Positions 1 through 7,503 of a DNA stretch of 51,929 nt are shown here, one piece after another. The notes below the pieces were generated by a model. That model was given only the letters and a program-made list of their open reading frames with translations. It searched no databases and was not told where the DNA came from. The number at the start of each line of letters is the position of its first letter. Position 1 is the first letter of the stretch. The position numbers were made by a program, and so were the translations under genes. The DNA is from Synergistetes bacterium HGW-Synergistetes-1. Lineage in GTDB: Bacteria; Synergistota; Synergistia; Synergistales; Synergistaceae. Where the stretch lies: positions 1 through 51,929 of the forward strand of contig PGXO01000012.1 of the NCBI GenBank assembly GCA_002839185.1, given 5' to 3'.

Positions 1-28
1 CCTGAGCCAGGATCAAACTCTCCGTTTG
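1..28 (-). rRNA. rrs: 16S rRNA gene, 5' end only (runs off the window)
   Basis: Read on the minus strand, the first 21 bases are the universal 16S 5' segment AGAGTTTGATCCTGGCTCAG, the binding site of the standard 27F primer. Only about the first 28 nt of the mature RNA lie inside the window; the gene continues to the left of position 1. The exact mature 5' end is estimated by analogy with E. coli. Confidence 0.93.
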
Positions 29-250
29 ATTCTGGTGTGCTTTCCATATATCAATTCTGTTAGGTCTTGATATACGTCTCAGTGCTGGCTTACTTCTATT
101 TTCTCTTCTCGGCTTTTATCCGCTGATCCATTATTATTTCACAGCGTTTACATGCCACGGATATGATCCGTAAACCTTATCCGTACTTTTGCTTTTCCCT
201 CTATTCAACTGTCATGGTGCGGACTCAGCCGACCTACGCCGGAGAGTGCA
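29..250 (-). other. rRNA operon leader (transcribed spacer upstream of 16S)
   Basis: This ~220-nt stretch lies between the likely transcription start (about 250) and the 16S 5' end and shows no open frame worth calling. It contains a nested hairpin at about 146-176: an outer GTTTAC/GTAAAC pairing around an inner ACGGAT/ATCCGT stem. Leaders of bacterial rRNA operons usually carry antitermination and RNase III processing elements; this hairpin may be one, but I could not recognise a boxA sequence. Confidence 0.5.
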
Positions 251-256
251 AGAGGT

Positions 257-285
257 ATTCTATAGATGATTGTCATTACTGTCAA
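257..285 (-). promoter_or_regulatory. Likely rRNA operon promoter
   Basis: On the minus strand there is a perfect TTGACA -35 (280-285), a 17-nt spacer and a TAGAAT -10 (257-262). The DNA upstream of the -35 (286-400) is very AT-rich and could serve as an UP element. Position and orientation fit the 16S gene at the left edge. Confidence 0.75.
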
Positions 286-399
286 CAAATACAATAGGGC
301 TTTTATGTTACCTAACGTAGACCAAAAGTATATAAAGCCATACATATAATTATTTATATTATTTATTGTTGTGTTTAGCCCTTACATATCTTTCAATTA

Positions 400-448
400 A
401 ATATAAATCTGGGTGTTCAGCTCTCGCCGAAACACCCAGATTTATATT
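400..448 (-). terminator. 18-bp palindrome downstream of recA
   Basis: A perfect 18-bp inverted repeat (400-417 and 431-448) with a 13-nt loop. The inner part is GC-containing (GGGTGTT/AACACCC) and both outer ends are A/T-rich, so the RNA hairpin would end in a U-rich tail on either strand. It lies 65 bp past the recA stop and just upstream of the rRNA promoter, as expected for the terminator of the recA operon and an insulator for the rRNA promoter. Confidence 0.7.
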
Positions 449-512
449 GTTAGATTATTTTTCAGTGAATGTACTTAGTAGTCAATAGCAGAGTTAATAT
501 CGATACTTTCGT

Positions 513-1649
513 TTATTCGTCCTCTGTAATATCGAGCTTCAATACGCCTTCTTCGAGGAGTGCTTCCACAGAGTCTTCGATACTTCCCGGAACTGCGTCT
601 TCATCTTCTGCGACAGGTTCAGCCAGCAGGCCAAGACCCTCCGCAACCTTATGCAGGACATCCTTTGTTATTTCTTCCATTAGTTCTGGATGCTCATCAA
701 GGTATGATGCGACCCCCTCTTTGCCCTGTCCGAGAGTTTCACCTTTGTAGGCAAGCCATGAACCTTTTCTTTTGACCACTTCCCTGTCGATAGCCATGTC
801 AAGTACCGACATCGCCTTGGGAACTCCTTTGCCGTATATGAGGGTAGTGTGAGCTGTACGGAATGGAGGAGCCTGTTTGTTTTTGACGACCTTGATCCAA
901 AGTTCATGGCCTATGACAGTTTCTCCCTGGGTGACCTGCTTGCCCCTTTTTACCTCTATCCTTACCGAGCTATAGAACTTGAGTGCCCTTCCGCCTGTTG
1001 TAGTTTCTGTAGGGCCTGCTCCATAGCCTGTGCTTATCTGAGCACGCAGCTGATTTATAAATATAACGGTCGTGTTGCTTTTTGAAATTGCCGCGGTAAG
1101 GCGCCTTAGTGCATATGACATGAGCCTTGCATGAAGGCCCATCTGGTTGCTGCCCTCTCCCATTTTTCCGTCGATCTCGGCCTGTGGGGTCAAAGCTGCC
1201 ACAGAGTCTATGACTACAACGTCAAACGCACCGCTTCTGACAAGGGTGTCAAGTATGTAGAAAGCCTGCTCGCCGCTGTCCGGCTGAGACATGTAGAGGT
1301 TTGCGGTATCAACTCCGAGAGAGGATGCAAGACGGGGGTCAAGTGCATGTTCAGCATCAATAAAGGCCGCAAGTCCGCCCGTTTTCTGCGCCTCCGCAAG
1401 GATGTGAAGAGCGATCGTCGTTTTACCGCCGCCCTCTGGGCCGAATATCTCAACAACACGCCCGCGAGGGATACCGCCGATGCCAAGAGCAACATCAAGA
1501 GGAAGGATCCCGCTCGGGATCACTTCTGCAACTCGTTGAACTTCATCGCCCAACCTCATTATCGCTCCGTCGCCGAACTTGCTTCTTATTTCGATCAACG
1601 CCTGCTCGAGTATGTCTTCTCTGGTTACCGAATCTTTCTTTTTGGCCAT
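513..1649 (-). CDS. recA: Recombinase RecA
   Basis: 378 aa, RecA DNA-dependent ATPase for homologous recombination and SOS induction. The core is present: a short N-terminal domain, Walker A at residues 70-78 (GPEGGGKTT), the FIDAEHALD stretch at 97-105, Walker B (VVVIDSVAAL) near 144-153, loop L1 and loop L2 ending in ETTTGG (215-220), and an acidic C-terminal tail. Two details differ from textbook RecA: Walker A has GG where most RecAs have SS, and L2 is about two residues longer than in E. coli. The ATG has a good GGGGAGG ribosome site. It is the last gene of the operon starting at 5551, separated from thpR by 61 bp. That gap holds a possible own promoter with a TATAAT -10 near 1696-1701. 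Confidence 0.98.
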   Translation of the reverse strand: MAKKKDSVTREDILEQALIEIRSKFGDGAIMRLGDEVQRVAEVIPSGILPLDVALGIGGIPRGRVVEIFGPEGGGKTTIALHILAEAQKTGGLAAFIDAEHALDPRLASSLGVDTANLYMSQPDSGEQAFYILDTLVRSGAFDVVVIDSVAALTPQAEIDGKMGEGSNQMGLHARLMSYALRRLTAAISKSNTTVIFINQLRAQISTGYGAGPTETTTGGRALKFYSSVRIEVKRGKQVTQGETVIGHELWIKVVKNKQAPPFRTAHTTLIYGKGVPKAMSVLDMAIDREVVKRKGSWLAYKGETLGQGKEGVASYLDEHPELMEEITKDVLHKVAEGLGLLAEPVAEDEDAVPGSIEDSVEALLEEGVLKLDITEDE

Positions 1650-1710
1650 TCGATTGCCTCCCCGTATCTATTTGGCGCTATTTGATTACAAATACATTAT
1701 ATACAGTATG

Positions 1711-2262
1711 TCATATTTTGAAAAGACCCAGCGGCGTATACCTCGGTCCCATTGGAGAAAGCTCACTTCTCATAAGAATTATCTCTCTGACTGTCCATGG
1801 CTCAGTAACCAGTGCCTCGCTCTCCATTGAGGATAAGATCTTTTCGGGAAGAGGGAGGTTGGAATTCCTGCGGCCGACCGTTATGTGAGGCGTGTATTTT
1901 TTGTTTTCCTTCGGTATAGATGCTTTCAGGGCAGCTTTTTCAACTTCGTTCCTTATTGCCTGAAGATGTTCTGTGTCTTCCCTGATACCTGCCCAGGCTA
2001 CTCTCGGCCTGACCAGGTCCGGAAATCCCCCGATCCCTTCAATATTAATTTCGAATGGACCTGTTGGCCTGATGTTTTTTAAATTCTCCAAAAGCATGTC
2101 AACTGTCTCGGATGGCCTTTCACCGCAGAATTTAAGAGTTATGTGCATAGTTTCAGGGTACGCCCACCTGAACTCGTGCGATTCACGTCTTCTCGCAGAA
2201 AGCCAGTCTGATAGTACCTTTAACTGGGGTTTAGGAATAGTTATACAGACAAAAGTCCTCAG
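1711..2262 (-). CDS. thpR: RNA 2',3'-cyclic phosphodiesterase (2H family), likely CTG start
   Basis: 2H phosphoesterase of the ThpR/LigT type, which opens 2',3'-cyclic phosphates at RNA ends. The two family HxT motifs are visible: HITLKF and HITVGRR. The only ATG in frame (2148) would begin directly at the first catalytic motif and give 145 aa, losing the normal N-terminal strand. The frame stays open upstream to a stop at 2287-2289 and encodes a typical ThpR N-terminus (LRTFVCITIP...) followed by about 25 residues up to the HITL motif. There is no ATG, GTG or TTG there; the best start is a CTG at 2262-2260 with GGGAG about 5 nt upstream, giving 183 aa, the usual family length. A base error is the alternative. 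The gene lies 37 bp after pncC in the recA operon. Confidence 0.82.
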   Translation of the reverse strand: MRTFVCITIPKPQLKVLSDWLSARRRESHEFRWAYPETMHITLKFCGERPSETVDMLLENLKNIRPTGPFEINIEGIGGFPDLVRPRVAWAGIREDTEHLQAIRNEVEKAALKASIPKENKKYTPHITVGRRNSNLPLPEKILSSMESEALVTEPWTVREIILMRSELSPMGPRYTPLGLFKI

Positions 2263-2299
2263 GAGAACTCCCGAAAAAGATGGTATTCACCCTACCATG

Positions 2300-2782
2300 T
2301 CACTGCACCCTTTCCAATAGGGCTGTAAGGGCTGTTTCTACTGCAGAATTCCGTATGAGCGCCCTTTCCCCGCTGAATTGTTTTTTAAATGTATATGTGG
2401 CTTCGTTATAAGATATCCCGAACCAGACTGTTCCTACAGGTTTTTCTTTGCTTCCTCCGTCAGGTCCTGCGATCCCTGTTACACTAAGAGCTATTTCAGA
2501 CTTGAATATCTTCCTTGCTCCTTCAGCCATTTTTTCTGCACACTGGGAGCTCACCGCACCATGATCATTTATTATCCCGGGATCGACCCCAAGGATATCG
2601 ATCTTTGCTTCGTTGCTGTACGTTACAGCTGAACCAAGAAAGACCTTCGAGGCTCCGGGAACATCAGTTACCGATCCGGCTATCATTCCGCCTGTGCATG
2701 ACTCAGCAAGTGAGATGGTCATATTGCGCGAAGCTGCTTCTTCTATCAGTCTTTCTGCAAGAAGGCCTGTATCCATTGTCAT
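2300..2782 (-). CDS. pncC: Nicotinamide-nucleotide amidohydrolase (stand-alone CinA C-terminal domain)
   Basis: 160 aa, the length of a single CinA C-terminal domain without the N-terminal CinA half. This family deamidates nicotinamide mononucleotide to nicotinate mononucleotide, recycling NAD made available by DNA ligase and other NAD consumers. Family motifs are present: AESCTGG (catalytic Ser region, about 26-32), the VTYSNEAK stretch, and GIAGPDGG. Its ATG overlaps the pgpA stop as ATGA, so translation is probably coupled. The pncC-recA pairing is common in bacteria. Confidence 0.92.
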   Translation of the reverse strand: MTMDTGLLAERLIEEAASRNMTISLAESCTGGMIAGSVTDVPGASKVFLGSAVTYSNEAKIDILGVDPGIINDHGAVSSQCAEKMAEGARKIFKSEIALSVTGIAGPDGGSKEKPVGTVWFGISYNEATYTFKKQFSGERALIRNSAVETALTALLERVQ

Positions 2783-3267
2783 CTCCCGACAAAACCAAGG
2801 ATCGTTTCCATCCCGCCCTTAAAGAAGATCCATGTCAATCCCCTGAGAAGCAGGTTGGCGATCACGCCCCCTAAGATATCATCTGCCATTATGCCTACCC
2901 CGCCGGGCAGCCTTTCCATCTCCCTTACAGGAAATGGTTTTGTTATGTCGATTATCCTGAAGAGAAAAAGTCCGACGATAGCGTACGTAGGCTCAAAACC
3001 CCAGCATGCTGTCCAGCATCCTACGACTTCATCGATCACAACTTCCGGCGGATCCTCCCTTTTAACAGCTTTCTCATATTTATCAGCAGCTATCGTTCCT
3101 ATAACAGCTACGGCTGCGATCACCCAAAGAGGCAGTCCGCCAAAAGCTATCCATATTAAACACGCTGCCATGGATCCCAGTGTTCCCGGCATCTTGCTGA
3201 ACCTGCCAAGAGTACCCAGGGTTGATATCATCCCATACCAGGTTTTCATTTCAGGAATAAGTACCAT
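2779..3267 (-). CDS. pgpA: Phosphatidylglycerophosphatase A
   Basis: 162 aa integral membrane phosphatase that removes the phosphate of phosphatidylglycerophosphate to make phosphatidylglycerol. Signature segments of the PgpA family are all present: GRFSKMPGTLGS near the N-terminus, the acidic DPPEVVIDEVVG motif in the middle, FRIIDITKPFPV, and GGVGIMADDILGG. Several hydrophobic membrane segments lie between them. The start overlaps the rimO stop by one base (TAATG), and the end overlaps pncC. A later ATG at residue 7 is also possible. Confidence 0.93.
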   Translation of the reverse strand: MVLIPEMKTWYGMISTLGTLGRFSKMPGTLGSMAACLIWIAFGGLPLWVIAAVAVIGTIAADKYEKAVKREDPPEVVIDEVVGCWTACWGFEPTYAIVGLFLFRIIDITKPFPVREMERLPGGVGIMADDILGGVIANLLLRGLTWIFFKGGMETILGFVGR

Positions 3268-4559
3268 TATCTCAACTCTTCTCCAACCATATCGTGAGGC
3301 ATTGCCTCCGTCATTATTACTTTAACAATTTCGCCCGCTTTGACCTTTTCACTGATGTTCCTTATTTCTATCAGGCCGTCCACTTCTGGTGCTTCCCGGA
3401 AACTTCTTCCCTCGGCAAAAGAGGCTTCCCTGTCTATCCTCTCGATAAGAACATCCATTACTCTGCCTTCAAAGAGCAACTGCCTTTCCATAGAGATCTC
3501 TTCCTGCAGGGCCATCAGTTTATTGAGACGTTTTTGCTTTACGGGCTCTGGGACCTGATGATCCATCTTTTCTGCCTCTGTGCCCTCTTCAGGAAAAAAG
3601 GCAAATGCTCCCATCCTGTCAAAGCGTGTTTTAGAGACGAAATCCAGCAGATTATCAAAATGAGCCTTTTTCTCTCCGGGAAAGCCTACCATACATGTTG
3701 TGCGAAGGGCGAAATCTTCGTTTATGCTTCTTGCAGCTGAAAATATCGACCCAAGCTCATCCGGCGATATTTTCCTGTTCATTGCAGAGAGGATATTTGG
3801 ATCAGCGTGCTGTATCGGTATGTCAAGGTATGGAAGGACCTGTTTCCCGGAAGCGACCCTCTCAAGGAGCTTCTTCGTGATCCGGCTTGGGTGAAGGTAG
3901 AGGAGCCTGATCCATATGTTTTTCGGCAGTGCGCTTTCCAGCTCATCAATGAGATCGATGAGAGAATCTTTCCCATATAAGTCGGTACCGTAGACCGTCA
4001 GATCCTGGCCCACCACGCACAGCTCCACGGCTCCCTCTTTCACAAGCTGATCGGCCTCACTGATAAGGGTCTCCATGGAAAGGCTTCTAAGTCCACCCCT
4101 GATACCCGGTATCGCGCAGTATGTGCATTTATTGTCACAGCCCTCGCTTATTTTCAGATATCTAGTAAATTTAGAAGACGATGGGAGGGAAGTTCTGCAC
4201 CTGCTATTCACGGGGACTCCTCCCATGTTCTTTATAACGGAAGACCAATCCTCGCTCCTTGCCCAGAAATCAACGGATGGCATCTCTTTGATCAGATCAT
4301 CTGAATATCTGTTTACAAGGCATCCAACGACACCTATCTTTTTTAATTTTCCCTCGTTTTTAAGCTGTTCCAGATCCAAGATCGCCGCGATGCTCTCTTC
4401 GGATGCGGGCTGTATAAATCCGCATGTGTTTACTATCCCGACATCAGCAGACTCAACATCATCGACCAATATATGACCGGCACGCTGGAGTTCTCCTGCC
4501 AGACACTCACTGTCGACCCTATTTTTTGCACATCCGAGACTCAGGCAATATACCTTCAT
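3267..4559 (-). CDS. rimO: Ribosomal protein S12 methylthiotransferase RimO
   Basis: 430 aa radical-SAM enzyme that adds a methylthio group to a conserved aspartate of ribosomal protein S12. The N-terminal UPF0004 domain supplies three cluster cysteines (Cys10, Cys46, Cys80), and the radical-SAM CxxxCxxC motif is CDNKCTYC at 141-148. A C-terminal TRAM-like domain follows (about 365-430). The motifs SLGCAKNRVDSE and QHADPNILSAMNR point to RimO rather than MiaB. The start overlaps the preceding asparaginase-like gene by 4 bp. Confidence 0.95.
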   Translation of the reverse strand: MKVYCLSLGCAKNRVDSECLAGELQRAGHILVDDVESADVGIVNTCGFIQPASEESIAAILDLEQLKNEGKLKKIGVVGCLVNRYSDDLIKEMPSVDFWARSEDWSSVIKNMGGVPVNSRCRTSLPSSSKFTRYLKISEGCDNKCTYCAIPGIRGGLRSLSMETLISEADQLVKEGAVELCVVGQDLTVYGTDLYGKDSLIDLIDELESALPKNIWIRLLYLHPSRITKKLLERVASGKQVLPYLDIPIQHADPNILSAMNRKISPDELGSIFSAARSINEDFALRTTCMVGFPGEKKAHFDNLLDFVSKTRFDRMGAFAFFPEEGTEAEKMDHQVPEPVKQKRLNKLMALQEEISMERQLLFEGRVMDVLIERIDREASFAEGRSFREAPEVDGLIEIRNISEKVKAGEIVKVIMTEAMPHDMVGEELR

Positions 4560-5551
4560 TTATAAAGAAGCTTTGAATCTTCGCTGACAGCCTGATTTAA
4601 CATATATAGGCTGAGCCCCTGTTCGGTGAGTCCCGCTGCTAATCCAAGCGCCATTTTTATTCTCGCCTGGTAAGGATTCAGCTTTCCACCGGACATTACG
4701 CCCATCTCGAGCAGTTTCATAAAGCATCCTTCAAAATAGTTAGCTTTGGCAACGTGTCCTTGAAAACATCTTGAAACCACTGCTACGGGTATTCTTTTTC
4801 TGAGTATGTTCCTGATATGAGGGACCCATGAAGGAGGGACGTTCCCCGTACCAAACCCTGCAAGGACCAGGCCCTGGATCTCTTTATTCGAAGCCAGGGA
4901 GGATATTATCCTTTCCCCGCCTCCCAGTGATGCATATACAAGCTCAACTGCTGCAGGAGTTTCAGGCTTTCTTGCAAGAAAACCCGGTCTTCTTACACTG
5001 CGGATGAACTTGACCTCATCATTCAGCATTTTCCCGAGGGAACCTTTTTCCGGTGACTGAAATATGTTCTCAGGACTCGTAGGATCCACCATGACCACTT
5101 CCGAGGCTGCAAAGAGTTCACCGCTTGAACAGACCAGAACTCCTTTGTCCCTTGCCTGTTCAGAAAGGGCTGCATTAACAGAGCACCTGAGATTCATCAG
5201 TCCCTCTTTAAGACCTGCTCGCCCCTGTACCATCAGGTTGGCAAATATTACAGGCTGCGGATGCTGCCAGAGAAGGTCTGTAAGATATGCCATCTCCTCC
5301 ATTACTCCGCTTCCCGAGATCACAATTATGCCTGTATAGCCGTCTGAGACCAGCGTTTCAAACATATTCTCCATTTCTGCTGTCAACTTCATGGAGTAAT
5401 GGTTGCTGGGCTGGCAGCTCCACTCGATCAGCTGGCAGCAATCTACTATGTCCTCCGGCAGATAATTTAAAAGCGAGCACGGATCAGCGTTTTCTTCATC
5501 TCCTGAAAAATTGCCGGCGATCACCAAAGCAAGCTTTGTCTTGGATTCCAA
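4556..5551 (-). CDS. Asparaginase-fold protein lacking the catalytic residues
   Basis: 331 aa with the overall layout of bacterial L-asparaginases, including the late GLVLAGFGTGNVPP segment that matches the family's GLV..G.GAGNVP. The catalytic signatures are degenerate. The first nucleophile loop (TGGTI in active enzymes) reads AGNFSG at 12-17. The second motif (HGTDTMEE) reads SGSGVMEE at 79-86, so the Thr-Asp pair is gone. The Lys motif is replaced by VMVDPTS. The surrounding helix (MEEMAYLTDLLW) is well kept, so this is a maintained protein, not a decayed gene. It may be a binding or scaffold protein, or have another activity. The start is TTG with GGAGG 9 nt upstream. It heads the operon that ends with recA. 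Confidence 0.8.
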   Translation of the reverse strand: MESKTKLALVIAGNFSGDEENADPCSLLNYLPEDIVDCCQLIEWSCQPSNHYSMKLTAEMENMFETLVSDGYTGIIVISGSGVMEEMAYLTDLLWQHPQPVIFANLMVQGRAGLKEGLMNLRCSVNAALSEQARDKGVLVCSSGELFAASEVVMVDPTSPENIFQSPEKGSLGKMLNDEVKFIRSVRRPGFLARKPETPAAVELVYASLGGGERIISSLASNKEIQGLVLAGFGTGNVPPSWVPHIRNILRKRIPVAVVSRCFQGHVAKANYFEGCFMKLLEMGVMSGGKLNPYQARIKMALGLAAGLTEQGLSLYMLNQAVSEDSKLLYK

Positions 5552-5574
5552 ATCGATTCCTCCATCCTAAATGC

Positions 5575-5598
5575 TGAGAGCATACTACCATGCTCTCA
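5575..5598 (-). promoter_or_regulatory. Perfect hairpin at the 5' end of the recA-operon transcript
   Basis: A 9-bp perfect stem (TGAGAGCAT/ATGCTCTCA) with a 6-nt loop. Given the promoter just upstream, it would form the very first ~24 nt of the mRNA, and it lies about 25 nt before the first start codon. It could be a 5' stabilising stem or, as DNA, a repressor site. Confidence 0.5.
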
Positions 5599-5604
5599 AC
5601 GTGC

Positions 5605-5633
5605 ATTTTATCTCAAAGTCAGGCACGTTACAA
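5605..5633 (-). promoter_or_regulatory. Promoter of the asparaginase-like/rimO/pgpA/pncC/thpR/recA operon
   Basis: On the minus strand: TTGTAA (-35, 5628-5633), 17-nt spacer, TAAAAT (-10, 5605-5610). It sits 55 bp upstream of the first gene. Confidence 0.6.
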
Positions 5634-5800
5634 ACGAAATTATATTCCTCCCGGCTGCGATAAGTTACCGGAGCCTCGTGAGAATAAAATTTCTGTAGAC
5701 TTTTGGTCTTTTTCAGTTTATCTTACTATGGGTGCGGGTATGCATGCGCATCATTATAATTTATCAAGAACATGCCGCTTACTATAAAGAGGAGTCCGGC

Positions 5801-5827
5801 ATGGATATGATCAACTGGAGGAAATGA
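5801..5827 (+). CDS. Eight-codon ORF overlapping the dedA ribosome site (possible upstream peptide)
   Basis: ATG at 5801, stop TGA at 5825-5827, encoding MDMINWRK. It has its own GAGGAG ribosome site at about 5789. Its last codons form the AGGAGG-like site of dedA, and the stop lies 3 nt before the dedA TTG start. This arrangement would couple the two translations. It could equally be chance. Confidence 0.25.
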   Translation: MDMINWRK

Positions 5828-5830
5828 GAT

Positions 5831-6472
5831 TTGGAAGCTTTATCAGGACTGTCAGCGATGTTTTCTTCACTTGTCAACTGGCTGGTTGAAGTTATTGGAC
5901 ACATGGGTTACCCGGGGATCATCGGACTTATGTTTCTTGAATCTTCTTTTTTTCCATTCCCAAGTGAGGTCGTAGTACCTCCGGCAGGTTATCTTGCGTG
6001 GAAAGGCGAGATGAACCTTTTGCTCGTTATTCTTTCCGGCATCGCGGGAAGTATCCTTGGAGGCATCTTCAATTACTGGATAGCAGTAAAGTGGGGAAGA
6101 CCGATCTTTGAGAAGTATGGGAAATACTTTTTTGTAACACATGAATCACTTGACAAAGCAGAGATCTTTTTCGCAAAACATGGACACATAAGCACATTTA
6201 CAGGCAGACTGATCCCTGTCATAAGACAGTATATATCGCTTCCCGCAGGGCTCGCGAGAATGCCTATGGGACAGTTTTGTCTTTATACAGCACTGGGTTC
6301 AGGGATATGGGTGGTAATACTGGCACTCACCGGCTACTTCCTGGGAAGCAATCAGGAGCTGATCCACCAGGAGATCAAGAAAATTTCTATTTTACTGATA
6401 ATAGCATGTGTAATTTTGACAACGGTCTACATCTGGAGATACAGAAAAAAAGAACAGGCTAAGAAAGACTGA
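5831..6472 (+). CDS. DedA family membrane protein
   Basis: 213 aa polytopic protein of the DedA/SNARE-associated family, thought to act in lipid carrier recycling and membrane homeostasis. Family hallmarks: the re-entrant segment with FLESSFFPFPSEVVVPPAG (about 36-54) and the G.F.GRLIPVIRQYISLPAG motif (about 122-141) containing the conserved arginines. About five hydrophobic segments and a basic cytoplasmic tail (RYRKKEQAKKD) are visible. The start is TTG with GGAGG upstream. A TATAAT at 5755-5760 may be the -10 of its promoter. It is followed after 35 bp by the CorA-like gene. Confidence 0.9.
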   Translation: MEALSGLSAMFSSLVNWLVEVIGHMGYPGIIGLMFLESSFFPFPSEVVVPPAGYLAWKGEMNLLLVILSGIAGSILGGIFNYWIAVKWGRPIFEKYGKYFFVTHESLDKAEIFFAKHGHISTFTGRLIPVIRQYISLPAGLARMPMGQFCLYTALGSGIWVVILALTGYFLGSNQELIHQEIKKISILLIIACVILTTVYIWRYRKKEQAKKD

Positions 6473-6507
6473 TAATAGTAGCTGCTCCTCAAGAGGAGGG
6501 TCATACT

Positions 6508-7419
6508 TTGTATTATTCGATAGGCAAAAAGCTTATGAAGATAGCAGAGGGGAGCGATGTTCCCCAGCCATTTATCGCTGTGGTGCGGTCTGATGAATTA
6601 AACGAGAAGGATCTGCCGCCGGGGTTCAATGACTCAAGTATGCCGCGCTATCCAAAACCTCGCTTCTGCAAAGCGGAAGTCCACGAGGACATGCTTTCGG
6701 GAACTCTCTCTGTTCCTGAAAACAAAATGCTTGGGAAACATTCCGGATTTTCATATTACATAAGGAGCAACGGAGTAGTATTTGGAGACGATTCAGGGTT
6801 AGTTTCGTCCATCCTCGAAAAGATCGAGAAGACTTCAACATGGCGTGAGCCTTCTATCGGCCACTTTTTCTACGCTTTTATGGAGACGCTAGTTGAAGAT
6901 GACCTCAGATACATTGAAAGTATAGAGGACCGGCTCGCAAAGCTCGAGGCATCCGTACTATCGGACAAACTTGAAGGCTTCATGTACAGCATCGTGGGGA
7001 TAAGAAAAGAGATCCTGGCCCGTTCGCATTATTACTCACAGCTCTCCGATGTTGCACTGGAGCTTCTTGAGAATGATAATGAGATATTTGATGATCCTTC
7101 TCTGAGACTGCTGAAACATTTTTCTGACAGGGCCCACAGGCTGCGCCAGGAAACTCAGATGCTGCGCGAATATTCCCTCCAGATAAGCGACGCCTACCAG
7201 ACGCAGATCGACATCCGTCAGAATGTTGTTATGAAAGTGCTGACAGTAGTAACTGCAATATTCCTTCCCCTAACGCTCATTGCCGGCTGGTACGGAATGA
7301 ATTTTGACTATATGCCTGAACTTCGTTGGGATTACGGATACCTTTATGTATTCATCTTAAGTATCATGGTCGTCATAGGATGCCTTTGGATCTTTAAAAG
7401 AAAGAAATTTCTTAAGTGA
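6508..7419 (+). CDS. CorA-like divalent cation transporter
   Basis: 303 aa with the CorA plan: an alpha/beta cytoplasmic domain, long helices (about 120-240), and two C-terminal membrane helices. The pore signature GMN occurs as WYGMNF at about 261-266, right after the first membrane helix, followed by an ELRWDYG loop and the second helix ending in a Lys/Arg-rich tail. Transport of Mg2+ or another divalent ion through a pentameric inner-membrane channel is the expected role. The TTG start has a strong AGGAGGG 7 nt upstream. Confidence 0.9.
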   Translation: MYYSIGKKLMKIAEGSDVPQPFIAVVRSDELNEKDLPPGFNDSSMPRYPKPRFCKAEVHEDMLSGTLSVPENKMLGKHSGFSYYIRSNGVVFGDDSGLVSSILEKIEKTSTWREPSIGHFFYAFMETLVEDDLRYIESIEDRLAKLEASVLSDKLEGFMYSIVGIRKEILARSHYYSQLSDVALELLENDNEIFDDPSLRLLKHFSDRAHRLRQETQMLREYSLQISDAYQTQIDIRQNVVMKVLTVVTAIFLPLTLIAGWYGMNFDYMPELRWDYGYLYVFILSIMVVIGCLWIFKRKKFLK

Positions 7420-7503
7420 GCAAACCCTCATCAAAGAGACATCCGAAAAGGGCATAATACCCTTAGAGCAGCATCCGGACAGTCTTATGAAAGAGGTGAC
7501 TGA

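Noticed and set aside
1131-1685. 184-codon open frame antisense to recA
   Set aside because: It lies wholly opposite a clear recA gene, resembles nothing I know, and is explained by codon bias of the real gene.
1690-1712. E. coli-type LexA box at the recA promoter
   Set aside because: Only one half (ATATACAGTA) matches; the other half shares just two of ten positions, so it does not support a LexA site.
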